Positions 27,049-35,696 of a stretch of DNA of 64,000 nucleotides are shown here, one piece after another. The stretch's first letter is position 1; the number at the start of each line of letters is the position of its first letter. The DNA comes from an uncultured Tateyamaria sp. Lineage in GTDB: Bacteria > Pseudomonadota > Alphaproteobacteria > Rhodobacterales > Rhodobacteraceae. Position numbers and translations under genes: made by a program. The stretch spans positions 1-64,000 of the forward strand of contig NZ_CANNDS010000007.1 of NCBI RefSeq assembly GCF_947503415.1, written 5' to 3'. The notes below the pieces were generated by a model. It made no database searches, was not told where the DNA came from, and worked only from the letters and a program-made list of their open reading frames with translations.

Positions 27049-28020
27049 TTACTTCAGCAGTTCAGAAAGGTTTGCCTTGGCTTCGTCCGATAACCATTCT
27101 GCCCAGACGTCCTGGTAGTTGAGCAGGAAGTAAGCTGCTGTTTCATCCGCGGAGGCGTTGTTTTCTTCGCGCCATGCCAGCAGTTGACCCATTTGCGGGT
27201 TGGTAAAGGCGACGTTGCCCATCAACTCCGCAGCGGCGGGTTCGCGTTCCTTGAAAGCCGGCGTGATGATCGTCCAGACCTCATCGCGGGGATAGGGGGA
27301 GACAACCGGGTTCGCGCAGTCTTCCTCGATGTTGCATTCATGTCCGGCCTTGTCGAACGAGCCCATATCCACCATCACCATCGGATTTTTGCCCAACAAG
27401 GCGGTCGGGGCCCAGTAATATCCAAGCCACGGTTCCTCCTCGGCGTAAGCCGCGGCAAGGGAGCTCGACAATGCCTCGCCCGATCCGGGGTCAAATACAT
27501 CAATCCCGGCCTCCTCAAGACCTGCAGCCTTGGCGATGTTGGCATTGATGTTCTTGCACACCCAGCCATCCGGGCAGGTGAACAGGCGGCCGTCAAAAAG
27601 GTCTGCGTTGGCGAGAATACCGTCGAGCGTGGCAAGTTCCGGGTTCTCATCCACCATGTATTGCGGCACCCACCACCCCTGTTGTCCGCCATCCGTCAGA
27701 ACGATGCTATGGAACAGGGCCTTGCCTTCGTCCTGCAGCTTTTCGACCGCAGGCACACTGTTGCCCCAGATTTCAGTCACGATGTCGGGCGTGCCGTTTT
27801 CGGCCAGTGACACCATGGCGGTATTGGTGGCAGATGGCACGGCGGTCACGTTGCATCCCAGACCTTGCTCCATCAGGAACTTGGACACAGCCGTGACCAC
27901 CTGAGATGACGCCCAGTCCATATCCGTGATCGTGACGTCGCCGCATTCTGCATGGGCTGCATTCACCGATAGGATCGTGGCCGTCATTGCCCCGGCAGCG
28001 GCGAGTGTGAATTTGTTCAT
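27049..28020 (-). CDS. proX: Betaine-type ABC transporter substrate-binding protein
   Basis: This 323-residue periplasmic protein begins with a signal peptide (MNKFTLAAAGAMTATILSVN, cleaved near AHA-E). The mature chain has the OpuAC/ProX fold with ITDMDWASSQVVTAV, a central EIWGNSVPAVEKL block and YYWAPTALLGKNPMV. Trp and Tyr residues in these blocks usually make the aromatic cage around a trimethylammonium group. Four cysteines (CPDGWVC, CNIEEDC) are unusual and may form disulfides. I start at the ATG at 28020 after AGGGAGAAAGCC. It is the first gene of the operon and its 5' region faces a racemase-like gene. Confidence 0.9.
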   Translation of the reverse strand: MNKFTLAAAGAMTATILSVNAAHAECGDVTITDMDWASSQVVTAVSKFLMEQGLGCNVTAVPSATNTAMVSLAENGTPDIVTEIWGNSVPAVEKLQDEGKALFHSIVLTDGGQQGWWVPQYMVDENPELATLDGILANADLFDGRLFTCPDGWVCKNINANIAKAAGLEEAGIDVFDPGSGEALSSSLAAAYAEEEPWLGYYWAPTALLGKNPMVMVDMGSFDKAGHECNIEEDCANPVVSPYPRDEVWTIITPAFKEREPAAAELMGNVAFTNPQMGQLLAWREENNASADETAAYFLLNYQDVWAEWLSDEAKANLSELLK

Positions 28021-28526
28021 GGCTTTCTCCCTGAAGGTTCTGTCGGTTTCCAGACGCGCGCTGTAAGCGCTTATATTTTCCGGCCTAGGCGGAGCCGGTT
28101 TTGGATGATCTTTGGCCGCTATGTTCCGGCTTTTCGTTGACATGCACGGTGCTGTTGCAGGCGTATCGACACCTTGGTTTTCGGGTGTTGCCCCCTGATT
28201 TGCTGGGCAGACACACGTTCGAGCAGCGGCACATCATATTTCCCAATTGTTAATGTTTTTTCTTATTGGTCAACTTATTTCTTGGTGATGGTCCATTTCG
28301 GGCCAATGGGAAGCGCATGGGTTGCCACAGTTCAGCGGTGTTCAAATGCCGAGCCGTGGAGCCAAATTTCTTTTCGTCGCACTTGCTTCATAAGAAAAAT
28401 AGTTGACTGAAAGTCAAAAAATGTTGGAGACTTTGGAAGGGCTTTCAATTTGGATTCCGCCAAATGGATATAGGCGGCTTCCAGCGGACGCATGACTGCG
28501 CCCTATTGAACCAAGCCGGAGGTGTC
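28021..28526. other. Divergent intergenic region with operator candidates
   Basis: No gene is believed in these 506 bp between proX (leftward) and the racemase-like gene (rightward). TAAGCGCTTA at 28064-28073 is a perfect 10-bp palindrome 44 bp before proX. TTGACT-GAA-AGTCAA at 28403-28417 is a 15-bp palindrome about 110 bp before the rightward gene. The middle (about 28220-28300) is AT-rich and probably holds promoters. Confidence 0.45.
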
Positions 28527-29363
28527 ATGAAAGATTACTTAAAACCAACAACTTGGAATGACCCGTCCGTCAAACTTTTCCCATATCAGGTCGCGTTCAC
28601 CTGTCCGCCAAATGATTTTGATCCGTCGCCGTCGGATTTTCTGCGCATTTCTCCGCGTTCGGTTGGTGTGCATGCGCGCATGTTGTTCAATCGGGATTAC
28701 GGCCATGAGCTGAGCCAGCGAAAGGCGATGTTCGGCCAGCTGGAAGAGTACGTGGAGTGTATGGCAAACACCGGTGCTGACGTTTGCGGGCAAATCGGAT
28801 CGAACTGGGTGCATGCCAGCGGGCTGGGCGTGGACGGGGTGCGCCAGTATTGTGACGAGATCAGTGACCGCTACGAAACGCCGTTCCACATGGCCGGATA
28901 TTGCATGGTCGAAGCGCTGCGCGACATGAATGTGGAAAAGGTTGCCCTGAACGCAAGTTATCACTGGCCTGAATGGTGGCAGGGCACGGTTGGGTTTTTG
29001 AAAGAGGCTGGTTTCGACGTTGTTTGGGCGGGAAATTTTGTCGATCAGGGCTGGTTCGATGTGCAGGATGATCTGAACGACTGTATCTGGTGTTTCGATG
29101 GTGAATTGGCGAAAAAGTCATTCGAATATGTGGCCGACAAGGCCCCAAATGCCGACGCCTACCTTGCAAATGGCCTGCCGAATTTTCGTCGGGCTTCGGA
29201 TGGTCTTGCAGAGCGGCTTGTCGACCTTGAAGTCGGTCTGGAGCAGGCACTGGGCAAACCGATCGTCAGCCATGACAGCGCCCTATATTGGCGGATTTTC
29301 AAGACATTGGGCATTGGGCCAGCAACCGAACAAGGAGCCCTTTTGTCCAGTTTGAAAAGCTGA
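28527..29363 (+). CDS. Asp/Glu racemase-superfamily protein lacking the usual Cys
   Basis: This 278-residue protein resembles the arylmalonate decarboxylase/maleate isomerase branch of the Asp/Glu racemase superfamily. The repeated half-domains are visible around GADVCGQIGSNWVHASG and NADAYLANGLPNFRRASDG. At the positions where the paired catalytic cysteines are normally found (xxxCTSG and xxxCTN), the protein has GSN and NGLPN, so classical two-cysteine chemistry looks impossible. I start at the ATG at 28527 after GGAGGTGTC. It converges with the catabolic operon, ending 2 bp from the ornithine-cyclodeaminase-like gene. The reaction is unknown. Confidence 0.68.
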   Translation: MKDYLKPTTWNDPSVKLFPYQVAFTCPPNDFDPSPSDFLRISPRSVGVHARMLFNRDYGHELSQRKAMFGQLEEYVECMANTGADVCGQIGSNWVHASGLGVDGVRQYCDEISDRYETPFHMAGYCMVEALRDMNVEKVALNASYHWPEWWQGTVGFLKEAGFDVVWAGNFVDQGWFDVQDDLNDCIWCFDGELAKKSFEYVADKAPNADAYLANGLPNFRRASDGLAERLVDLEVGLEQALGKPIVSHDSALYWRIFKTLGIGPATEQGALLSSLKS

Positions 29364-29365
29364 CG

Positions 29366-30343
29366 TCACAGCGCCAGCCGGGTTCCCAACCCTTTATGGG
29401 CCGCTGCGGAAAGATATGCCTGTGCCAGCATGAGATCACAGGCTGCCACTCCGCGATGGCAAAACAGGACACGGTCTGAAGGCGAATGGCGACCCGTTGC
29501 CTTGCCGGCAATCACATCTCCGATCAAAGCAGAAAGTGTGGCCTCGCTGATTTCGCCGCTGGTTGTATGCGGCCCCAGCCCGCCGCGGCCATCCGGGACC
29601 CAACGATCCATTACCAACCGGTCAATATGGGCGGTGATCCCAACGGGCAGCGAACTGTAAGCGCCGAACACGATTAACAGGCAGCCCGGCGCCATCACGT
29701 CCGCCGGGAACAGAGCGCGGTTGTTCGGCAGGGCTGATCCGTCGATCATAATGTCTGCCCGGCTCATGCAGCTTTCCCAATCCGGCGTTGCGACAACAGG
29801 AACGCCGATGTCTTTTTGCAACTGCTCTGCCGCGGCCTGTGTGCGTGATGGATCACGACCGTGCAGTCGGATTTCGTCCAAGGGCAGCGCCGCCGCAATG
29901 TAGCGCGTCGACAGGACCGAGATACCACCGGTCCCGATGCACCCCAAAACCCGCGCTTCGGGGTGTGCAAGCCGCGTGGCACCGATTGCCGTCACCATGG
30001 CCGTGCGTTCCGACGTAATGCGGGACGCAGGCAACAGTCCGGTGGTTTGCCCGGTGTCCGTTTCGATCAAGGTCAACAGACCCGGGTTGGTTGCTAGCCC
30101 TTTCGCAGCATTGCCTGAAAAGCCCCCGACCGTTTTGACCAGCGCCAGGCGTTGTTCCGGAAGCGCGCCCCGGATCACCGCGATCAGATCATCGGCGCCG
30201 GGTGTCGGATTGAAAACAGAAGTTGGTTCTGCCAGCGCAGAGCCATCCGCCTGCGCGATCAGGCCTGCTTCTACGGCATTGCGGATAGCGTCGTTCGACA
30301 GTCCAATATCGCACAGATCAGCATCGGTCAGGATCGAGATCAT
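29366..30343 (-). CDS. Ornithine cyclodeaminase/mu-crystallin family protein
   Basis: This 325-residue protein has the family N-terminus and a Rossmann motif GCIGTGGIS near residues 130-140, with VKTVGGFSGNAAKGL before it. Members deaminate ornithine or reduce cyclic imines such as pyrroline-2-carboxylate, or make alanine-type amino acids. An imine-reducing role would suit a pathway that degrades N-methylated cyclic amino acids, but this is inference. The start ATG at 30343 overlaps the cupin stop (ATGA). It is the last gene of the ten-gene leftward operon. Confidence 0.8.
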   Translation of the reverse strand: MISILTDADLCDIGLSNDAIRNAVEAGLIAQADGSALAEPTSVFNPTPGADDLIAVIRGALPEQRLALVKTVGGFSGNAAKGLATNPGLLTLIETDTGQTTGLLPASRITSERTAMVTAIGATRLAHPEARVLGCIGTGGISVLSTRYIAAALPLDEIRLHGRDPSRTQAAAEQLQKDIGVPVVATPDWESCMSRADIMIDGSALPNNRALFPADVMAPGCLLIVFGAYSSLPVGITAHIDRLVMDRWVPDGRGGLGPHTTSGEISEATLSALIGDVIAGKATGRHSPSDRVLFCHRGVAACDLMLAQAYLSAAAHKGLGTRLAL

Positions 30344-30708
30344 GGTCCGGCATCCAACACAACTTTCAGCAGCATGTAGGACTTTTGCGTCTCCTCTACG
30401 GTTCGCCAAATCCCGGTCCAACCCATCGGTATGAAACCGGCTTGTCCCGGCCCGACGCGCACGACGGACCCATCCTCTTCTATCAGCTCGACAAGACCCC
30501 GGATCACCGTGAACATCTCGTGATGCGCGCGCGGACGCACGTCGAGTTCACCGGGTTGGCCCACCCATTGTCCACACATCAGAACACCACTGCCCAGATC
30601 AACACGGTTCCACAGCGTAGATGATCCATCGCCGGATCTGACAATTGCAGGATCAGGATGACGGGTTACACCGGTGGCATCATCTATATCGAGAAGGCTG
30701 GCGGGCAT
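30340..30708 (-). CDS. Small cupin-domain protein
   Basis: This 122-residue single cupin has the two motifs around RPRAHHEMFTVIRGLVELIEEDG and VGPGQAGFIPMGWTGIWRTVEE. The second motif has Trp and Thr instead of the usual His, as in DUF861/EutQ-like cupins that often lack metal catalysis. I start at the ATG at 30708 after AGGAGTGTTCCC. It overlaps the 3' end of the aldehyde dehydrogenase? No: the dehydrogenase ends at 30725, 16 bp upstream. The role within the operon, binding or isomerising a metabolite, is unknown. Confidence 0.72.
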   Translation of the reverse strand: MPASLLDIDDATGVTRHPDPAIVRSGDGSSTLWNRVDLGSGVLMCGQWVGQPGELDVRPRAHHEMFTVIRGLVELIEEDGSVVRVGPGQAGFIPMGWTGIWRTVEETQKSYMLLKVVLDAGP

Positions 30709-30724
30709 GGGAACACTCCTTGGT

Positions 30725-32206
30725 TCACGCGAATGGGTTCGGCACGACGGGCGCGGTGTTGAACCAGATGCTTTTGGTGGACATGAATTCTTCAATCGCT
30801 TTCATGCCGTTTTCGCGTCCGATGCCACTTTGCTTGACCCCTCCAAACGGTGACGTATAGCTGACCGCCCGGTAGGTGTTGACCCAGACAGTGCCCGCAC
30901 GCAGACGGTCAGACAGGCGCACGGCACTCGACAGGTCCTGCGTCCAAAGCCCTGCGGCCAGACCGAAATCGGTGTCATTGGCGATCGCGATGGCGTCGTC
31001 CTCATCCTCGAAAGAGATGACCGACAGCACCGGCCCGAACACCTCTTCACGCGCAATGCGCATGGAATTGGTCACGCCTGTGAAAATGGTGGGTTGGACA
31101 AACAGGCCGTCCCCGCAAGAGGCCCCCTGCCCCGCCCCGCCGCCCAGCACACAGGTCGCCCCTTCGGATCTAGCGATCTCCATGTACTCCAGTATTTTGG
31201 CGTGTTGCGCCGCGGTCGCAACCGGAGCCACTTGGGTGGCCGGATCGAGCGGGTCGCCCATCTTCAGATTTTTGGACTTTTCAATCAGTCGTTCGACCAG
31301 ATCGTCGTAGATGTTCCGGTGCACCAAAAGGCGCGACCCCGCGATACAGGTCTGACCCGTTGCGGCGAAAATCCCGGCCAGCACACCATTGGATGCGTTT
31401 TCCAAATCTGCATCCGGGAAGACGATGTTGGGTGACTTGCCGCCAAGCTCTAGCGCGACCTCATGAAAATGCTCCGTCGCCGCCCGATAGACTGCGCGCC
31501 CACCGGCCTCGCCGCCCGTAAAGGACACTTTGGCAATGCGTTTGTCTGTGACCAGCGCCTCACCGATTTCTTGCCCGTATCCGGTGACAACATTGACAAC
31601 ACCGGGTGGAAAACCGGCTTCGTCAAAAAGCTGCCCAAAGGCCAGAGACGAGGCTGAGGTGAACTCTGACGGTTTCAGAATGATCGTGTTCCCCGCCGCC
31701 AAAGCCGGGGCGAGTTTGTAGGCGGCCAGCAAAAGCGGAGAATTCCATGGTGTGATGCACACGATGACGCCCAAGGGGCCCGGCCGCGTGATGTTCAGCA
31801 CCGCCTGGTTTTCATTGGGCAGCACAGCACCCTCAACCTTGTCCGCAAGACCTGCGAAATAGCGATACCAGTCCGGGATGCGCCGCATCTGGCCCAGCAT
31901 TTCAGTGATCCGCTTTCCGTTGTCCATCACTTCAAGACGGGCAAATTCTTCGGCCTTGGCCTCGAACAGATCTGCGAGCCGATAGAGCAACTTGCCCCGG
32001 GCCGTTGGCGTCAACCCGGCCCAACGGGGATCTTCAAACGCAGCCACAGCGGCGGATACCGCCGTGTCGGCATCGGCGGCCGTGCCGCGCGGAATGCGGC
32101 ACCACGTTTTTTGAGTGTAAGGAAAGGTGCTGTCGATCCATGCGCCGCCCTTGGGACTATGGGCCTCCGCATTGATCAGCATTGGGACATCTTGGATGGG
32201 GTCCAT
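30725..32206 (-). CDS. NAD(P)-dependent aldehyde dehydrogenase
   Basis: This 493-residue enzyme has the family's catalytic Glu block (LELGGKSPN) and Cys in TGQTCIAGSR. The TPWNSPLLLAAYKLAPALAAGNT region supplies the cofactor site. It would oxidise an aldehyde from the operon's pathway to the acid. Start ATG at 32206, 3 bp after the MmgE/PrpD stop. It differs from the HpaE-type dehydrogenase at 49.9-51.4 kb, so the two probably have different substrates. Betaine-aldehyde or semialdehyde substrates are possible, but none can be singled out. Confidence 0.9.
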   Translation of the reverse strand: MDPIQDVPMLINAEAHSPKGGAWIDSTFPYTQKTWCRIPRGTAADADTAVSAAVAAFEDPRWAGLTPTARGKLLYRLADLFEAKAEEFARLEVMDNGKRITEMLGQMRRIPDWYRYFAGLADKVEGAVLPNENQAVLNITRPGPLGVIVCITPWNSPLLLAAYKLAPALAAGNTIILKPSEFTSASSLAFGQLFDEAGFPPGVVNVVTGYGQEIGEALVTDKRIAKVSFTGGEAGGRAVYRAATEHFHEVALELGGKSPNIVFPDADLENASNGVLAGIFAATGQTCIAGSRLLVHRNIYDDLVERLIEKSKNLKMGDPLDPATQVAPVATAAQHAKILEYMEIARSEGATCVLGGGAGQGASCGDGLFVQPTIFTGVTNSMRIAREEVFGPVLSVISFEDEDDAIAIANDTDFGLAAGLWTQDLSSAVRLSDRLRAGTVWVNTYRAVSYTSPFGGVKQSGIGRENGMKAIEEFMSTKSIWFNTAPVVPNPFA

Positions 32207-32209
32207 GGG

Positions 32210-33550
32210 TCAGGTCTCCGGTGCGAGTGCGGACAGCAGCGACGTCAGCTCGCCGGCGCTCTCAATTGCAAGTATTTGATCTGCGACGTCCCTTGCGCGA
32301 TTTCCAAGTCGAGGGTGAGCCAAGCGCACGAACTTTTGCCGCAGTCGTGTTTCCTGTTCATCCAGATCGCTGGCGGGCGCGCTGACATCTAAACGCTGTT
32401 CATGCGTGGTGCCATCACGCAGGGTAATCCGGGTTGCTGCTTCCATTCTGTTGTCGGTGTGCAGTGGCGCGACATCGACTTTCTCACGCAAGGCACAAAG
32501 CACACCATCTGCTGCCAGCGCGTCTTTAAAGGTCGTGGGATCAGTAGTGTCCCGCCCGGCCAAGACCATGGCGACCAGGTGACGTACGGAGAATTTGACC
32601 TCTAATCCGGTTGTCGGCTCAACAATGTCACATACGCCTTCCAGTCCGGGTTTCAGTTGGATCAGCACCCGGTCGATGTCAGCTGTCCGGAGTTCGAATT
32701 TGCGGCGCAGTTGTGCAACCGCTTCAATTGCTGAATGGGTGTAGTAACAGGCCGCATGATACTTAAAGACGTTGCCTTCGATGCCAAAGGATGCGGACAT
32801 GTCCGGCCTGATTGGAAGCGGGGCAAAATCCTCGGACAAGGCCGGACCAAACCCGACATCGTCACCAATGCCGTCGGCAGCAGCGGACATCCCCCGTGCT
32901 GCCCACCGCGCGGCCATCAGACCGCGTTCGGCGGCAAGTCCGGCATGCAGGGGCTTGGCCATTGTGCCGAACATGGCGCGCAGACCGGACGCTTGCGTTG
33001 CCGCCAGCGACAGGGCCCGTCCGGATGTATCCGCATCGGCGTTGATTACCCGACAGACCCCAGCCGCAGCAGCAACAGTCCCGATTGTAGCTGTTGCGTG
33101 AAACCCGCGCGCGTAATGCGCTTCGCCCATCATCTCGCCTAGCATGCAGGCCACTTCGGTGCCTGTGACAAACGCGTCGACAATGTCGGCGTCGGCGTGT
33201 TCCTGCGCTCCGGCCAATATGGCAGGGACGATCGCCACGCTGGGATGGCCGCGCATCCGCTTGTTGATGTCATCAAAGTCCAGAGCATGCGAGGATGCCC
33301 CGTTGATCCGTGCGGCCTGTGGTGCCGTAACACGCATTTCGTGACCAATGATCGGGTGGTGCCCGCGGCACCCGTCTGACTGTGCGTCTGCGATCAAATG
33401 CGCAACCAACGGCTCATCCGCGCCCGCCAAGGCGACCCCGGTCCAATCCAACAGTGCCTGCTGCGCGGCGCGCCGTGCGCGAGGTGACGGCGGATCATCC
33501 CGCCGCGCGATCCATCGCGCCAGTTCTGCTGTGACCGAATTCGCAATCAT
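32210..33550 (-). CDS. MmgE/PrpD family protein
   Basis: This 446-residue protein has the helical N-terminal domain (WTGVALAGADEPLVAHLI, NGASSHALDFDDIN) and the C-terminal lid (AACYYTHSAIEA, VKFSVRHLVAMVLAG) of the MmgE/PrpD family, which contains 2-methylcitrate dehydratase and cis-aconitate decarboxylase. The HALDFDD element is well kept. I start at the ATG at 33550, which overlaps the upstream stop as TGATG, rather than at the preceding TTG. Here it probably dehydrates or decarboxylates a dicarboxylic intermediate; the substrate is unknown. Confidence 0.85.
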   Translation of the reverse strand: MIANSVTAELARWIARRDDPPSPRARRAAQQALLDWTGVALAGADEPLVAHLIADAQSDGCRGHHPIIGHEMRVTAPQAARINGASSHALDFDDINKRMRGHPSVAIVPAILAGAQEHADADIVDAFVTGTEVACMLGEMMGEAHYARGFHATATIGTVAAAAGVCRVINADADTSGRALSLAATQASGLRAMFGTMAKPLHAGLAAERGLMAARWAARGMSAAADGIGDDVGFGPALSEDFAPLPIRPDMSASFGIEGNVFKYHAACYYTHSAIEAVAQLRRKFELRTADIDRVLIQLKPGLEGVCDIVEPTTGLEVKFSVRHLVAMVLAGRDTTDPTTFKDALAADGVLCALREKVDVAPLHTDNRMEAATRITLRDGTTHEQRLDVSAPASDLDEQETRLRQKFVRLAHPRLGNRARDVADQILAIESAGELTSLLSALAPET

Positions 33551-34746
33551 CAATAGGACTTTGGCAGCCCAAGCACGTGCTGCGCCACGAAACTCAGGAT
33601 CAGGTTGGGTGAAATGGGTGCAATCCTACTCAGCCGCGCATCGCGCCACTTGCGTTCGATGTCATATTCGCGGGCAAAGGCAAAACCTCCGAACGTGGTG
33701 AAACACGCCTCTGCAGCTTTCCAGGCAGACTCGGCCGACAGCAGGCGCGCCATGTTGGCCTCCGCCCCGCACGGCAGTCCGGCTTCGAACATGGCCGTGG
33801 CCTTGCGCACCATCAGGTCGGCGGCCTCCAATTCAGCATGGGCCTGGGCCAGAGGGAACTGGATGCCCTGGTTCTGGCCGATGGGGCGGTTGAAGACGAC
33901 CCGTTCACGGGCGTAGTCGCTTGCCTTGCCGATGAAGTAGCGCCCGTTGCCGATGCCTTCGGAGGCGGTCAGGCAGCGTTCGGCGTTCATGCCGTCAAGG
34001 ATGTATCGAAAGCCCTTGCCCTCTTCCCCGATCAGTGCATCGGCGGGGATGGGCACGTTGTCAAAGAACACCTCGCAGGTGTTGTGGTTGATCATCGCGT
34101 CTATGGGCTTGATCGTGCAGCCGTTCTGCTTGGCCTCTTGCAGATCAATCAGGAAGGTCGAGATCCCGTGATGGCGCTTTTCGACTTTATCGAGCGGTGT
34201 GGTGCGCGCGATCAGCAGCATGAGGTCGGAATGCAGCGCGCGGCTGGTCCAGACCTTTTGTCCGTTGATGACATAGCCATCATTGGTACGGTCCGCCCGC
34301 GTCTTGATCTGCGTGGTGTCAGAGCCGGAGGTTGGTTCGGTGACGCCAAAGGCTTGCAAACGCAATTCACCGCTGGCGATCTTGGGCAGGAATTTCTGCT
34401 TCTGTTCCGGCGTGCCGTGGCGCAGGATCGTGCCCATCGTGTACATCTGCGCGTGCCCTGCTGCCGCAGAGCATCCCATGGCGTTGATCGTCTCTAGGAT
34501 CACAGCACCGCCGCGCAGCGGCAGGCCCGCGCCGCCATATTCTTCGGGGATCAGTGCGGCCAGATATCCCGCTTCGGTCAGCGCGTCGATAAAGGCCGTG
34601 GGATAGCTGCCGTCGACCGGCTGGTCTTCGAGGTTTTGCCAGTATTCGCCGGGAAACCCCTCGCACAGCTTGGCGACCTGATCGCGGATATCGGCGTAGT
34701 CATTGCCGAGATCGACATTGATTTCTGAGGCGGGTGCGGAGGTCAT
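33550..34746 (-). CDS. Acyl-CoA dehydrogenase
   Basis: This 398-residue FAD enzyme shows the family signatures AFGVTEPTSGSDTTQIKTRA and the C-terminal FGGFAFAREYDIERKWRDARL. It would introduce or reduce a double bond next to a CoA thioester and pass electrons to ETF. It lies between an HMG-CoA-lyase-like and an MmgE/PrpD gene, with a CaiB-type CoA transferase and a crotonase further upstream in the operon, so a full CoA-ester route can be built. The stop overlaps the next start. Confidence 0.9.
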   Translation of the reverse strand: MTSAPASEINVDLGNDYADIRDQVAKLCEGFPGEYWQNLEDQPVDGSYPTAFIDALTEAGYLAALIPEEYGGAGLPLRGGAVILETINAMGCSAAAGHAQMYTMGTILRHGTPEQKQKFLPKIASGELRLQAFGVTEPTSGSDTTQIKTRADRTNDGYVINGQKVWTSRALHSDLMLLIARTTPLDKVEKRHHGISTFLIDLQEAKQNGCTIKPIDAMINHNTCEVFFDNVPIPADALIGEEGKGFRYILDGMNAERCLTASEGIGNGRYFIGKASDYARERVVFNRPIGQNQGIQFPLAQAHAELEAADLMVRKATAMFEAGLPCGAEANMARLLSAESAWKAAEACFTTFGGFAFAREYDIERKWRDARLSRIAPISPNLILSFVAQHVLGLPKSY

Positions 34747-34757
34747 GATATCGTCTT

Positions 34758-35696
34758 TCAGATTGCAGTTGCAGGGGTGAACCCTTTGGGCACACCAGCT
34801 TTGACAAAAGTGCCATGGGTCGGCTCATCGCCCAGATGGGAGGCCATGACAGCGCGCGCTTCCAGCAGCAGATCAAGGTTGATGCCCGTGCGCACGCCCA
34901 TGGATTCCAGCATGAACACAAGGTCCTCGGTCACAACATTTCCCGTGGCGCCGGGGGCATAGGGACAGCCGCCCAAGCCCCCTTGCGCGCCGTCCAGCGT
35001 GGTGGCCCCCGCCTCGAACGCGGCAAAGCAATTGGCAAGGCCAAGCCCGCGTGTGTCGTGGAAATGCGCGCCGACGGGCAAGTCATCCGCCATATCGACG
35101 ACGTGGCGATAGACCCGTTTGACTTGCGCTGGATTTCCATATCCCACCGTATCGGCAAGGCCGATCTTGTCCGCCCCCAGCGCCTTGAGCTGTTCGGCAT
35201 AGTGGAACACATCGGCCTCGGGCACAGTGCCCTGTATCGTGCAGCCAAAGCAGGTCGCGAGCCCGCCTGAGACGCGGATGTGTTCGGCGCCAGGGGTGTC
35301 ATTGCGTGCGGCCACAATACCGGCGAATTCTTCCAGCGATTGCTCGCGCGTCTTGCGTACATTGTTGAGGTTGTGCGGCTCCGACGCCGACATCACAAAG
35401 TTGATCTGATCGGCCCCGGCGGCGATGGCGTTTTGCGCGCCGCGCAGGTTTGGGACCAGCACGCTGATCGAAAAGCCGCCGATCTTTTTGGCTTCGGCTA
35501 CCAACTCGGCCGTGTCCGCCAGTTGCGGCATCAGCTTGGGCGGCACGAAGCTGCCCACCTGAATTTGGGGCATGCCCGCTGCGGCCAGCGCCTTGATCCA
35601 TGCGATCTTGGCCTGCGTCGGCATGATGATGTCGGTGGCTTGCAACCCGTCGCGGGGCCCGACCTCTTGCACGGTGATATCTCGGTCCGGTGTCAT
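34758..35696 (-). CDS. HMG-CoA lyase-like protein (DRE-TIM metallolyase)
   Basis: This 312-residue TIM-barrel has the N-terminal QEVGPRDGLQ, the metal-binding HFHDTRGLGLAN and the signature GGCPYAPGATGNVVTEDLV with the lyase Cys. The family cleaves hydroxyacyl-CoA esters such as HMG-CoA to acetyl-CoA and an oxo acid. Its ATG overlaps the enolase-superfamily gene stop (ATGA). It may cleave the CoA ester produced by the crotonase and CaiB steps. Whether it replaces a HpaI-type aldolase, which is missing here, cannot be told. Confidence 0.88.
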   Translation of the reverse strand: MTPDRDITVQEVGPRDGLQATDIIMPTQAKIAWIKALAAAGMPQIQVGSFVPPKLMPQLADTAELVAEAKKIGGFSISVLVPNLRGAQNAIAAGADQINFVMSASEPHNLNNVRKTREQSLEEFAGIVAARNDTPGAEHIRVSGGLATCFGCTIQGTVPEADVFHYAEQLKALGADKIGLADTVGYGNPAQVKRVYRHVVDMADDLPVGAHFHDTRGLGLANCFAAFEAGATTLDGAQGGLGGCPYAPGATGNVVTEDLVFMLESMGVRTGINLDLLLEARAVMASHLGDEPTHGTFVKAGVPKGFTPATAI